A stretch of 64,000 bases of DNA from Ziziphus jujuba (taxonomy: Eukaryota > Streptophyta > Magnoliopsida > Rosales > Rhamnaceae). The notes under the pieces were generated by a model that worked only from the letters and a program-made list of their open reading frames with translations, made no database searches and was not told the DNA's origin. This document shows positions 1 to 10,487 of this stretch, piece by piece (position 1 is the first letter of the stretch; each line of letters starts with the position of its first letter). Both the position numbers and the translations under genes were made by a program. The DNA lies in contig NC_083390.1 of assembly GCF_031755915.1 (NCBI RefSeq), positions 15,407,001 to 15,471,000 on the forward strand, in the 5' to 3' direction.

Positions 1-246
1 AGATGATGACATAAATGAATCGTTCGAAATGTACTGCAAACCAACCATATCACCTAGGTACAACATCTTGAGAGAAAGGAATTGATTTAATGGTGGCAGA
101 TATTTGCATTTCTCGCTGCCTTGTATTGAAAGATACTAAAGCTTCGTGAGTGATTGAATCCAACTTGGAAAATTCACACCCTCATAATATTGTAGACCCA
201 AAGCTTTCAAATTTGGGTGTCATTGTAGGCCTTCTAATGTTGCTTC
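1..246 (-). pseudogene. CNL resistance gene relic, downstream LRR part
   Basis: Read on the minus strand, this stretch gives leucine-rich-repeat protein of the type found in CC-NB-LRR resistance proteins: a segment like ATLEGLQ, then HPNLKALGLQYYEG, NFPSWIQSLTKL and a further repeat ending LKMLYLGDMVGLQYIS. Two in-frame stops interrupt it, one after EGLQ and one after LTKL. It is the continuation of the gene whose 5' parts lie at 1985-2598 and 10488-12137; the reading joins naturally to 1985 once the insertion at 256-1984 is removed. The gene runs off the left edge of the window, so its end is not seen. Confidence 0.8.
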
Positions 247-255
247 ATATTCAAT

Positions 256-1984
256 GATATGTAAAATTAACTTGCAAGTGCACGAATTGTTTTCAAGTAA
301 TAAAGTAGAAAAATAGGGTTGTCGTACCCAAGGAATTAAGAATTAAGTATCAAAGATAATTAGTTTTGATAATATTTGAACTAGCAATTAAGATGGCAAT
401 TGAAAATTAAATAAACTAAATTAAACAAAAACAAGAATTTAAAATTAGATCAATTTCAAGTAAGAGAGTGAGTTTAATAATTATGAATATTAGGGCATTT
501 GATTTCACCACTAACTATTCCAATTTAATTACTTAAATATGTAAATTTAATTTACTAGTAATTTTGTTAACCACACTTAATCACAAAATTAATCAAAAAT
601 AGTTTCCACTCACAATTGGTAATATTCACATAACCTAATTTATTTCTTCAGGCCTATAAATTAAATCATGCAAATTTATTAAGCATAAATTAAGCAAATA
701 ATATGGCATGAGACAGAACTATTTTCCAATCAATTCTGCATTCATGTAAATCATTGGAGATCCATAATATTATCCTTTTCCAAGCTCAAATATTATTAAA
801 ATCATTCATTCCTTCCGGTCTATGAAAGCATTAAACATACCAATGATTTATTAACAAACCATATTACTAATTAAATAAAACTCAACATATATTAAAATAA
901 TTAGACCTTCATAGTTAGGGCTACATCATAACCCTAGATATGAAATTAGTTCATGGCAAAAATAATTATAAAGAAAAAAACAATAATGTTCACAATTAAA
1001 GAGAAAGAAATGAGAATAAAAATTATTGAAGAAATCCTCCTCCAAAAGCTCTCTAAGTCGTAGCCTTCTTCTCCAAGCAAGGCCACGCCTCTATACCCCC
1101 TCCAAACTGTCCAATTGATCTTCTAAAACTCCAAAACTTTAAAATCCTAGAATCCTTAAAAGAACTTTAGAAACTTCCAAAATTTGGTTTGTTTCTATTT
1201 AAGCTTTCTAAAAGTTCTTAAATAACTCTCTGGACTTGTATATCTTCCTTCAATGTGTGTGTTGGGGGGGGGGGGGGGGGAGGGCTATATATATAGGACC
1301 TTGGAAACCTTTTTCTCTTTTTATTTTCAATGTGGGAGTCTTGCAAGATATCTTTTTTAGGCCATCAAGAAGGTTGGATGAATTTCATGTGTAAAAAGTA
1401 AACTTGATATTACTTGGTCTCCAATACTTTCCTTTTCTCTAATTCTTTCTAAAAAAATAGTTAATTAGTCTAATTTATCCTTAATGAAGCATGTGACATG
1501 ACATGTACCTCATTAATGATAAATTAACCAATTATTGCTACTTGTCTTTATCTTGGTCCTCAAATTACCTTGATTCCCTCTTTTGATCAATGGTGGAGAT
1601 TTAACTAGAATATTCCTTTTTATAAATTCCAAATTTTAAATGACAATAACTCTTTACTCACACCTCGAAATTCAAAAATAATGAGACATTTGAGATCATC
1701 AGATTGTGAGGATTCATATGATATCCGCTTCCACCATGAAATTCTCGATAGAATCTTTATGGAATCTTCAAAGTATCTTTTTAGAATCTTTTCAATGCTT
1801 GATCCGTTCGAGCACAATCTTGCTTCCCAAGGAATCCATCTTTATGGTTGTTTTCTTAAAATTCTTCCTCTTGCACCTAGATTAAGAAAAATACATAATT
1901 AAGTATCTTTCCATAACAAATTAACACAAACTAACAAACATTAAGCTATAAATATGGCATAAAATCATCAATATTTTAGACCTA
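256..1984. mobile_element. Unclassified 1.7-kb repeat inserted in the LRR region
   Basis: This block separates two LRR segments that would otherwise be adjacent, so it is an insertion. It is flanked by the near-identical 9-mers atattcaat (247-255) and acattcaac (1985-1993), a possible 9-bp target duplication with two differences. The outer ends are only weakly inverted. It starts with a stretch around cttgcaagtgcacgaa and contains a block gttagggctacatcata (914-930). Both have counterparts, in reverse orientation, in the insertion near 45266-46990. No convincing protein is encoded; short open frames inside are not supported. A 9-bp duplication would suit a Mutator-type element, but the class is not proven. 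Confidence 0.6.
1264..1280. repeat. Poly-G tract of 17 bases
   Basis: An uninterrupted run of 17 G lies inside the repeat at 256-1984, followed by agggctatatatata. Length in the assembly may be inexact. Confidence 0.9.
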
Positions 1985-2598
1985 ACATTCAACAACCTTG
2001 GGATATGAATTATCAATTCTAATCCAACATAAACATAAAGCACCAAGATGTTTTTCTCCTTCAAATTTACAGGCCTAGTATCTTCCCCATTTCCCAAGTT
2101 CCTAATAGCCAACTCCCCTCTGAGGTTGTTCAATTTCAGTAAGTCCCTTAGCTCACCCACCTCACAATTATGCCTAGGCACATAAGTACTTGTGGCTTCC
2201 TTTAGTACAAATTGTGATAATGTTTGAAGATTAGTCAACTGATCTAGCCCACATGGCATATGAGTCAATTTGCTACACTCATCAATACTAAGATTTACAA
2301 GGTTGACTAGTCCCTTCATGTCTTTTGGTAATTCTAGGAGTTCCTCACAATCGGAAAATTCAATGTTTGCAAATTATATAGCATGGTAATAGAATCAGGC
2401 AATGCTTTGATATCTTTGTTTTTAGAAAGATCAAAATACCTTAGATGTTTCAACTTACCAATACAAGTTGGCACTGTTTTAATCCCCAAATTATGAAGAT
2501 CCAAGAATCGTACAAACTTAAAGTTTGACACAACTACATCACAAATTGAATACGTTTGTGTTCCTTGAATTATACTTGATGAATGACCTAATAAAAGA
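1985..2598 (-). pseudogene. CNL resistance gene relic, first LRRs
   Basis: The minus-strand reading starts next to the copia element and gives classic LRRs: FKFVRFLDLHNLGIKTVP, then IGKLKHLRYFDLSKN, ALPDSITMLYNLQTLNF, and after a frameshift near 2334 MKGLVNLVNLSIDECSKLTH, then MPCGLDQLTNLQTLSQFVL and LRGELAIRNLGNGED. Another shift near 2010-2020 is needed to continue into NSYPKVVEC, just before the insertion at 256-1984. This is the usual LRR order of RGA-type CC-NB-LRR proteins. The gene is not functional here: frameshifts plus insertions on both sides. Confidence 0.88.
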
Positions 2599-3014
2599 TG
2601 TTGGAATCATATATACAGTAGAAGCCTGATCATGATTGAATAAAATATGCGATAAATTATGTCATTACCCAACTAGATTTTACTAATCTTTTTCACTGAA
2701 TCTTCCTAGCTATTCTAGTCGCGACGAATTTGTGTGTGGGCACACCCAATCACTAGAAACAAGAAGGCTCCAAGGTATTATTTTAGTATCTGGAAAATAT
2801 TCCTTCTGGAGGCTTTTTAGAAAGTAGTCTATATATAGACTCCAAACCCTAGCCTCTCAGGGTTTCCTAATTACCTTGGGTCCAACAGATGGGCCACACT
2901 TGTCTCTATTAATGGGCTCTATCACTTTCTTAGCTAGCTTGGGGATTCAACGATCACTATTAATTAAGGCTCTTGATCAACGGTTTAGATTGCTTCTGGA
3001 GCATAAATCTGACA
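2599..3014 (-). repeat. 3' LTR of the Ty1-copia element
   Basis: 416 bp, directly repeated at 10073-10487 with scattered substitutions. Starts tgttggaatcat and ends aatctgaca in plus orientation. The adjacent cacttac block at 3015-3030 is the complement of the polypurine tract, which makes this the 3' LTR of the minus-strand element. Confidence 0.93.
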
Positions 3015-3973
3015 ATCTCCCACTTACTTAGGAGTAAGTCTAGGACCGTGATCTTATCCGGTGCTACTCCACTAAAAGCCCATATGTGAACTCCAAAATT
3101 AATAATGTAAATATTAAATGTATTTTTCCTTTGTAAAATATCAATAATTAATTAATAATAATTTATGTGCATCAATTAATTATTTATTCCATTAATAATA
3201 ATTTATGTGCATCAATTAATTATTTATTCTCTTAACTTATCAATTTCTCTAACAGATCCAATGCACTGGCTAGTGACTTTTAATATCCGAGTACTAAAAC
3301 ATGTGAAGAGGATATTTCATACAAATTCCATGTTGTATATTTCATAAATACTTGGTAATCAAATGAACCATAATTCCCAAATTATCAAGATATTGGTCGT
3401 TCATAATAGACCTCACTTATTGATAACTCAAAGAAGCATAGTCACTTAATTTTCTATTTACAATATACTTAGGATTAAGAAAAATAACATATCCAATGTT
3501 GCTTGAGATTTAATTCTTTTTGCAGAAATTTATCCTTAATTAAATCTCTCATGATCCTCTCAGAATAACTATAAATCATTCCAATATTTTATAATAACCA
3601 AGACAGATTATTTCATAAAATATTGCAGTCTAAATAAAGTGCCCAACTTTATTTAACAACTGTGAGACAATTCATTAATTATGAGAACCTATGATCATGT
3701 CTTCTATGAACTTATCCATATGGTCATATATTACATAATTAATCTGGACCTTATATGTAAAACAAAGTGTGTGTAAAAATTTAAAAAATTCATACTATTA
3801 AATTAGAAAATGATATTACAATTAGTCTTGCTCCTAGAGTATAAATGTAACCAACTCCCACTTACTCTAAAGTGAGCCTGGGATCCTTTTAAGATCCATA
3901 CAATTTACATGCTTCTCAAACACTCGTTCAGGAAGAGTCTTAGTAAAAGAATCTACTAGGTTCTCCTCAGATG

Positions 3974-4392
3974 CTATTCTAGTAACAACTGTATCTCCTC
4001 TATCAATGAAATCACGATCAAGTGGTACTTTCTTAATATGTGTTTTTGCTTTTTGTGAGACCTGGGTTCTTTGGACTGTGCTACGGCCCCATTGTTATCA
4101 CAGTAAAGGGTAATGGGCTGATCTGCACTTGGTATCACATGAAGATCCAAAAGGAATTTCTTAAGCCATACCGCTTCCTTTGTAGCTTCAGATGCAGCCA
4201 TATATTCAGCTTTAGTTGTGGAGTCAGCAAAACAAGTTTGTTTAATACTTCTCCAATATATGGCTCCCCATTTAGAGTAAACACATATCCTGATGTTGAT
4301 TTATTAGAATTAATATCCCTTTGAAAATCAGAGTCCATATAACCAAGTGTTTCAAGACTCCCACTGGAATAAACCAACATATAATCCTTCAT
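3974..4392 (-). pseudogene. Ty1-copia RNase H remnant
   Basis: Two overlapping frames together give the copia RNase H domain: YMDSDFQRDINSNKSTSGYV, then a shifted continuation with AASEATKEAVWLKKFLLDL and ITLYCDNNGAVAQSKEP. These are the conserved GYxDSD-type, SGYVF, EAE/W and DNxxA motifs. At least one frameshift separates the two halves. About 0.96 kb without a recognisable protein lies between this domain and the 3' LTR. Confidence 0.85.
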
Positions 4393-4587
4393 TCTCTTTA
4401 AATACTTGAGTATATGCTTTACTATGGTCTAGTGTTCCACTTTAGGATCTTATTGGTATCGGCTTACTACACCCACTGCATAACAGATATTTGGCCTGAT
4501 ACATAGCATGGCATACATGAGACTACCAACAGCCGAAGCATAAGGTTTCTTACTCATGAGTTCCTTCTCTTCAGGAGTTTTTGGTGA

Positions 4588-5762
4588 TTACGTTTTAGAA
4601 AGATGAATTGCATGTCTAAAGGATAGAAGTCCCATTTTGGAATTTTTCATGCCGAACCTGGTCACTATTTTGTCAATGTAGAAAGCTTGGGATAGAGCTA
4701 ACCCCTTATTCTTCCGATCTCGTAAAAGTTTAATTCCTAAAATATAGTTAGCTTTACCCAAACCCTTCCTATCAAACTTCTCTTTCAGGTAAACTTTTAC
4801 GTCTGACAACACTTTCACACTGTTTTCAATTAAAAAAATGTAATCTACGTAAAGAAGCAGAAAAATTACCACTATACATTGAATCTTTTTATACACACAT
4901 GGTTCATCATGGCTTTTCTTAAAACCGTATGATTTGATAACTTGATCAAACCTGATGTTCCATGATTTGGATGCTTGCTTAAGTCCATAAATTGACCTAT
5001 GCAACTTGCAAACCATGTGTTCTTGACCTTTTATTATGAACCCTTCCGATTGTTACATATAGATGTACTATTCTAGCTCCCCATTGAGAAAAGCTATTTT
5101 GACATCCATTTGTCAGATCTTATAATCAAAAGCTGCTACTATAGCTAAGAGAATTCGGATAGATTTAAGCATGGCTACTGGTGAAAATGTTTCATCATAA
5201 CCTATGCCCTCTTTTTGGATATAATCTTTTACCACCAATCTAGCTTTGAAGGTTTCAATCTTCCCATCTGATCCTCTCTTTCTCTTGTAGATCCACTTAC
5301 ACCCAATTGGTTTTACCCCTTTAGATGCTTCTACAAGAGACCACACTAAGTTAGAATCCATAGATTGCATCTCACGATCCATGGCCTTTCTCCACTTTTG
5401 CACATCAACATCCTCCAATTCCTTTTTGTATGTGGTAGGATCATCATCAGGATTATCCAGAACAACTTGATAAGTCTCTTCTAACAAGGCATATCTTATA
5501 GGTTTACATATCATTCTCCCACTACGAGTTTGCTGCACTGGTTGTTGTACATGTACAAGAGGATCCAAATTTTGTAGTTTAGGTCAATTACCAATCTCTT
5601 CATTATATTCTTGTTCCTGAGTTTCTTGAATTTGTTCCTGTGCTTTTTCCTGTGTTTGTTCACCTTCCGGTACATTTTGTATATTTTTTCCTCTTTGAAC
5701 ATCATCGGAAAATAGGGGTGGAAAACTAGGAGTTTTTGGTGGATGTTGAACTGAGTCAAGCT
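4588..5762 (-). pseudogene. Ty1-copia reverse transcriptase remnant
   Basis: The upstream part (5113-5568) contains WRKAMDREMQSM, then GCKWIYKRKRGSDGKIETF, KARLVVKDY and YDETFSPVAMLKSIR. The downstream part (4588-5016) has LHRSIYGLKQASKSWN and the polymerase site as LLYVDYIFLI, where the usual YVDD reads YVDY. A stop and a gap separate the two parts. 5569-5762 is the low-complexity linker towards integrase, cut by the TRIM element. Loss of the second aspartate of YVDD would by itself inactivate the enzyme. Confidence 0.88.
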
Positions 5763-6176
5763 TGTAACATCCCACATCGGTTGGAGAGGGGCACGAAGCG
5801 GTCTTTATAAGGCTGTGGATACCTCTCCCTTCAGGACGTGTTTTGTGAGCAAAACCTTGAGGCCAGGGGGGAGAGAGGGTGTGAACCCTGGGCCAAAGAG
5901 GACAATATCCTGATGCGGGTGGTCTGGGCTGTTATAGTGGTATCAGAGCCAGGACCCGGATCGGTGTGCCAGCGAGGACGCTGGGCCTCAAGGGGGGAGG
6001 ATTGTAACATCCCACATCGGTTGGAGAGGGGCACGAAGCGGTCTTTATAAGGCTGTGGATACCTCTCCCTTCAGGACGCGTTTTGTGAGCAAAACCTTGA
6101 GGCTAGGGGGGAGAGAGGGTGTGAACCCTGGGCCAAAGAGGACAATTTCCTGATACAGGTGGTCTGGGTTGTTATA
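5763..6176 (+). mobile_element. TRIM (terminal-repeat retrotransposon in miniature)
   Basis: A 414-bp non-coding element with two 174-bp LTRs (5763-5936 and 6003-6176), each starting tgtaacatcccacatcgg and ending gttgttata or gctgttata. They differ at about six positions. The 66-bp interior begins with gtggtatcagagcc, a primer-binding site for initiator tRNA-Met, and ends with the purine-rich caaggggggagga. Perfect 5-bp target duplications aagct flank it (5758-5762 and 6177-6181). It lies in the linker between integrase and reverse transcriptase of the copia element, so it arrived later. TRIMs encode nothing and depend on enzymes from other elements. Confidence 0.95.
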
Positions 6177-7387
6177 AAGCTCCTCAAGAACCACTTTACT
6201 CTTAGATTTAAAATTGTTCATATAATCCTCTTCTAAGAAAGTGGCATGAGTGCTCACTATTACCTTCTTTTTTTTTGGATTATAAAATATTCCACCTCTT
6301 GTTCCCTTAGGGTAGCCAATAAACATACACATTTCTATTTTTAAGATTTTTGTGCTAAGACATGTGCCGGGGCACCCCAAATCCGAATATGGTTTAAACT
6401 GAATTTGTACCGTTTCCATAATTCTGTGGGCATCTTTGAAACAGATTTAGATGGAGCCAAATTTAGTATGGATACAGCTGTTTCTAAGGCATATCTCCAG
6501 AACGATTCAGGTAATGATGAATAACTAAGCATTAACCTCATCATATCTAAAAGGGTTCTATTTCTCCTTTCAGAGACTCCATTTTGTTGGGGCGTTTCTG
6601 GAGATGGTAATTGAGAAAATATCCCCTCTTTAGCCAAGTAAAACTTGAACTCTCCAGACAAGTATTTACCGCCTCGATCAGACTGAAGTTGCTTGGTATG
6701 GACACCCAATTGCTTTGTTGCCTCAGCCTTATACTTTCGAAATTTATCAAAAGCTTCAAACTTATGGCGCATTAGGTAAACATAACCATATCATGAGTAG
6801 GTATCAGTAAATGTGATGAAATACTCACACCCGCCTCTGGTTTGAATGCTCATTGGTCCACATACATTAGTATGTACCAATTCTAACTGTATGGTGGCAC
6901 GATTTCTTTTTGTCTTGAAAGGCTTTTTTATCATTTTACCTTCTAAACATGATTCACATACTGGTATGGGTTCAAAGATCAAGGAATTTAAAATTCCACT
7001 TTTAACTAAACTATGAATTCTGCTAGAATTAATATGACCCAATCGCAAATGCCATAAATAGGTTTCATTTAAAACCTTCCTTTTCTTAGATAAGGGAAGT
7101 TGCTTATAATCAGTATTTTCAATGGCATTTATACTATAAGACAAAGGAGTTAAAAAATATAGACCATTCATCAATAATCCAGAACAAGTAAAAGTATTAT
7201 TACTCTTTATTGAAACCGAGGAATTAAACTGTACTGTTAAACCATGTTCAAATAAACAACTAACAAAAATCAAATTCCTCTTAAAATTCGAAACAAATAA
7301 ACAGTCTGATAAATATAAAGTTTTGTTATTAAAACATAAGTCCACTAGTCCTATTGCCATTACGGAGACATATTCACCATTTCCCAA
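6177..7387 (-). pseudogene. Ty1-copia integrase remnant
   Basis: The first part (6791-7387) holds the GAG-pre-integrase region, with YLWHLRLGHINSSRIHSLV and CESCLEGKMIKKPF (the HHCC zinc site), then the start of the catalytic core at HTNVCGPMSIQTRGG. The second part (6341-6772) continues with LQSDRGGKYLSGEF and GVSERRNRTLLDMMRLML, the D and E of the DDE triad. A shift near 6780 separates them. The C-terminal part (6177-6419) reads CLSTKILKIEMCMFIGYPKG and stops at the TRIM. Confidence 0.9.
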
Positions 7388-7389
7388 CT

Positions 7390-7848
7390 TTAAACTTCTT
7401 TATCCTTTACTGATTGAGCTGCTTTGTTTAACCACAGCAAAGAGTAACAAACATGGTTAGTGGCTCCAGAATGAATGATCCATTTATCATTGTAATTCTC
7501 CACTAAACAAGCCTCAACAATATCTAGACTACCCATATCTGATTTAGGATAATCCTTCTTCCAGTGACCTTTCTGTCCGCACTTGAAGCACTTGCCTTTC
7601 AGCTTCTTCATTGCAGCTGGTTCGGTAGCTGGACCTGTTCCCTTCTGCTTCTTATTTTTCTTTCCACCCTTAGGTTTTCCTTTAGGTTTTGAGGAACTTT
7701 CGGCATGATAGGCACTTCCTTGCTTCCCGAGAGACCTTCTTTGCTTCCCGAGAGACCTATCCGGTGGAGATTCCAAGATCATGTCTATCTTCATCTCTTG
7801 TTCCAGCTTAGCTCCCATCACTTCCACAGTATTGATATGCACCATCAT
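7390..7848 (-). pseudogene. Ty1-copia gag C-terminus and protease remnant
   Basis: A lysine-rich stretch leads to a zinc knuckle CFKCGQKGHWKKDYP in which the last cysteine is replaced by tyrosine. It is followed by KWIIHSGATNHVC, where the catalytic DSGAT of copia proteases has become HSGAT. Both changes point to a decayed copy. Confidence 0.87.
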
Positions 7849-8061
7849 CTTTAGACAATGATCTCACACACTTCGTCCAGTCATACGAGTGTTCATTAGT
7901 GCCCCTATAGCTACTTGTCTAGCAGTACTGCTACTTTTAGCAAACATCCCATCTAGAGTCTGAATTATTTTTTATACACACTTCAAATTATCAAGTTGCT
8001 TCTACAGATGTTCTGCAATACTGGCTAGAATATAACAGCGAGTTGTTGTATTCGCCTGTTG

Positions 8062-8253
8062 TCAATCTGCAAATTGCTTCTTAGTTTCCTCAGAAGCATT
8101 AGCAGTGGGCTCTTGGGGTTTCAGAGTTGTTGTAATGAGTTTTATTCTCTCAAAATCAAGGACAATGTAGAGATTGGTTTTCCATAGGTTGTAGTTATTT
8201 CCATCTAATGGTTTTTGATTCAAAATTGTAGCAAAAGGATTAAAAGATGCCAT
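8062..8253 (-). pseudogene. Ty1-copia gag N-terminus remnant
   Basis: Starts MASFNPFATILNQKPLDG and continues NNYNLWKTNLYIVLDFERI, the usual start of plant copia gag proteins. I chose the ATG at 8253 because family gags start just before this motif; an upstream ATG at 8310 adds 19 residues unlike gag. The frame ends early at 8062, and the middle of gag (about 7850-8060) is broken. Confidence 0.75.
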
Positions 8254-8436
8254 TTTTTGAAAATTAAAATGGACACATATTAACACGTAATCAACACAAC
8301 AAACATACAAATATGTAGATCCCTTAAACTACTTATTATTAATGTTTATTGTAACAATAATTTAATTTCCATTACAAATACTTACGTTGGGCAAGACATT
8401 TGTAATGAATTAAATTTTGAACATGGAATGTTTTAA

Positions 8437-8705
8437 TGTCTTACTAAGTTAGCTCACAGGAAATGTGAGGTGGGTCTCAAACTCCTTAAAAACCTACCTC
8501 CTTAGACAAAGCCTTCTCAGATAACACGAACACATACCACTCAAAATTGATTTAAAAAATTAAAACTTTTTGAACCTGATATTCATAGTGTCCTACCAAG
8601 TCAACTCCCAGAAAATGTGAGGTGGGTCAAAAACTCCTTAAAAACCTACCTCCTTAGACAAAGTCTTCTCCGATAACACAAACACACATTATTCAAAATT
8701 AATTT
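8437..8705. repeat. Tandem duplication in the copia leader
   Basis: Two copies of a roughly 110-bp segment, spaced about 152 bp apart, share tgtgaggtgggtc, aactccttaaaaacctacct and ccttagacaaag. They lie in the long untranslated leader of the element (8254-10072), which otherwise shows no recognisable gene. Confidence 0.75.
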
Positions 8706-10072
8706 TAGAAATAAACCATTGTTTCAATAATCTTTGGGTTTTTAATAACACTAACAGAGTATTGTTGGAAGAATTATTAATATCACTAAAATTGAATGTA
8801 ATAACCATTAATTTAATTTCAAAATTATCTTTAATATCTAAGCATTGTCAACGTTGGGTCGTACAACCTCATTAAAATTTTGAAATTATTTTAGATCCAA
8901 TCCAATAAAATCCATTCATGTTTATCCGTTGGGACATCACACAACCATTTTATTATTGGACCCTTAATGGAGCCGGCAGGTTTCAAATTAAATTAATTTT
9001 TTAACCTGCACCCATTCAATATTTTACATTAATTAATTAGGGTTTTTCATAATAATATTACCTAGATAAAACAAATATTATTATGGACATGTATATATCA
9101 AATGATGCAATTATATGGTACCACCTATTCTAAATGGTATGTTAAGTACATATCACATGTTATATCCATATAATTTAAACAATTATAAACATAGAATAAT
9201 TAATAGGCCCTAATCCATAGTTTCCTAGAAAAGAAAATTACAAGCCTAAAAGGGCCAAGGAGCCCAACTTGATATCTGGCCCGCACTTCTTCTTTTCTTC
9301 AAATCTTGCAAGTCTATGGGGTGTGGACCATGTTAGAATTGATTTATAGGGTTTTTAGCGCAAAAAAACACAAAACCCTAACATGTTCCCTATTGATCTC
9401 GAGCACCAAAACCACCACCAGCCGCCACAAAAATCTCGGATCCTCACAAAATTTTATAGGGAGGTAAATAGTCACCATATAAACCAGCCCACCAAAAATC
9501 ATCAAATTCTGACAACACACACTCCTTCACGTGCCATCTAAATTACGGCGCATGAATCCCACTCTCAGTCACTTTGAGTGGCGCGTGTGGGTGTGTGAAG
9601 CATCTTCCGGTGGCCATCTGCCTCCCACCGATCCTCCTTCATGTCATGCATCTTCTTTGGGTGTTGGTTTGTCAAAAAATGGCTTCAATCAGCACGAAAA
9701 GTGATGAACAACAACACATATATAGTTTTCTCGGGTACTTTTACATATTTTTCCAATAAATCTGAATTTAAATATAAAAATTCAAATAAGATTGCAGGAA
9801 AAATAAATAAATAAATTAATCAAGGAGGAAACCCTAATCTTATGATTAGCCTCTTTGTTACATCCCAAAAAAAAAAAAAAAAAAATACAAGCAAAAATCT
9901 ACCATGGATTAAGACCAAAACTAAATCATTCATACATAATACAAAAATTATAAATAACATGAATAATAGAACCCTAGGTGTCATATATCTAATATACATT
10001 ACATATACATGAAAAATAAAACAATGGACTCGATTTATCACATACCAATTCAATCTAGGCTTTGATACCAAT

Positions 10073-10487
10073 TGTTGGAACCATACATATAGCGGAAGCC
10101 TGATCATGATTGAATAAAATATGCGATAAATTATGTCATTACCCATATAGATTTTACTAACCTTTTTCGCTGAATCTTCCAAGCTATTCTAGTCACGACG
10201 GATTTGTGTGTGGGCACACCCAATCACTAGAAACAAGAAGACTCCAAAGTATTATTTTAGTATTTGGAAAATATTCCCTTTGAGGCTCTTTAAAAAGTAG
10301 TCTATATATCGACTCCAAACCCTAGCCTCTCAGGGTTTTCTAATTACCTTAGGCTCAACAGATAGGCCATACTTGTCTCTATTAATGGGTTCTGTCACTT
10401 TATTAGCTAGCTTGGGGATCCAACGACCACTATTAATTAAGGCTCATGATCAACGATTTAGATTGTTTCTGGAGCATAAATCCAACA
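10073..10487 (-). repeat. 5' LTR of the Ty1-copia element
   Basis: 415 bp, paired with 2599-3014. The plus-strand sequence just left of it, ggctttgataccaat, is the complement of the tRNA-Met primer site, so this is the 5' LTR of the minus-strand element. It carries the promoter of the retrotransposon. Confidence 0.93.

Larger units (their letters stand above)
2599..10487 (-). mobile_element. Ty1-copia LTR retrotransposon inserted in the resistance gene
   Basis: A full-length element of 7889 bp read on the minus strand. Two direct LTRs (2599-3014 and 10073-10487) both run from tgttggaa to a CA end. Next to the right LTR is a primer-binding site complementary to initiator tRNA-Met (minus strand TGGTATCAAAGCC), and next to the left LTR a polypurine tract (minus strand AGTGGGAGAT). 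Flanks are aaaga (2594-2598) and aaata (10488-10492), a target duplication with one change. Domain order gag, protease, integrase, reverse transcriptase, RNase H identifies Ty1-copia. Frames are broken, the protease has lost its aspartate and a TRIM element sits between integrase and reverse transcriptase, so it is dead. The leader between the 5' LTR and gag is about 1.8 kb, which is long. Confidence 0.95.

Noticed and set aside
1681..1902. A 73-residue plus-strand frame
   Set aside because: It lies in the non-coding repeat at 256-1984; I found no matching frame in the second copy.
5831..6050. Open frames on both strands around 5831-6050
   Set aside because: They lie within the TRIM LTRs and interior, which are non-coding.
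10073..10487. Reading 10373-10555 as a gene
   Set aside because: The frame crosses the LTR end into the resistance pseudogene on the wrong strand.
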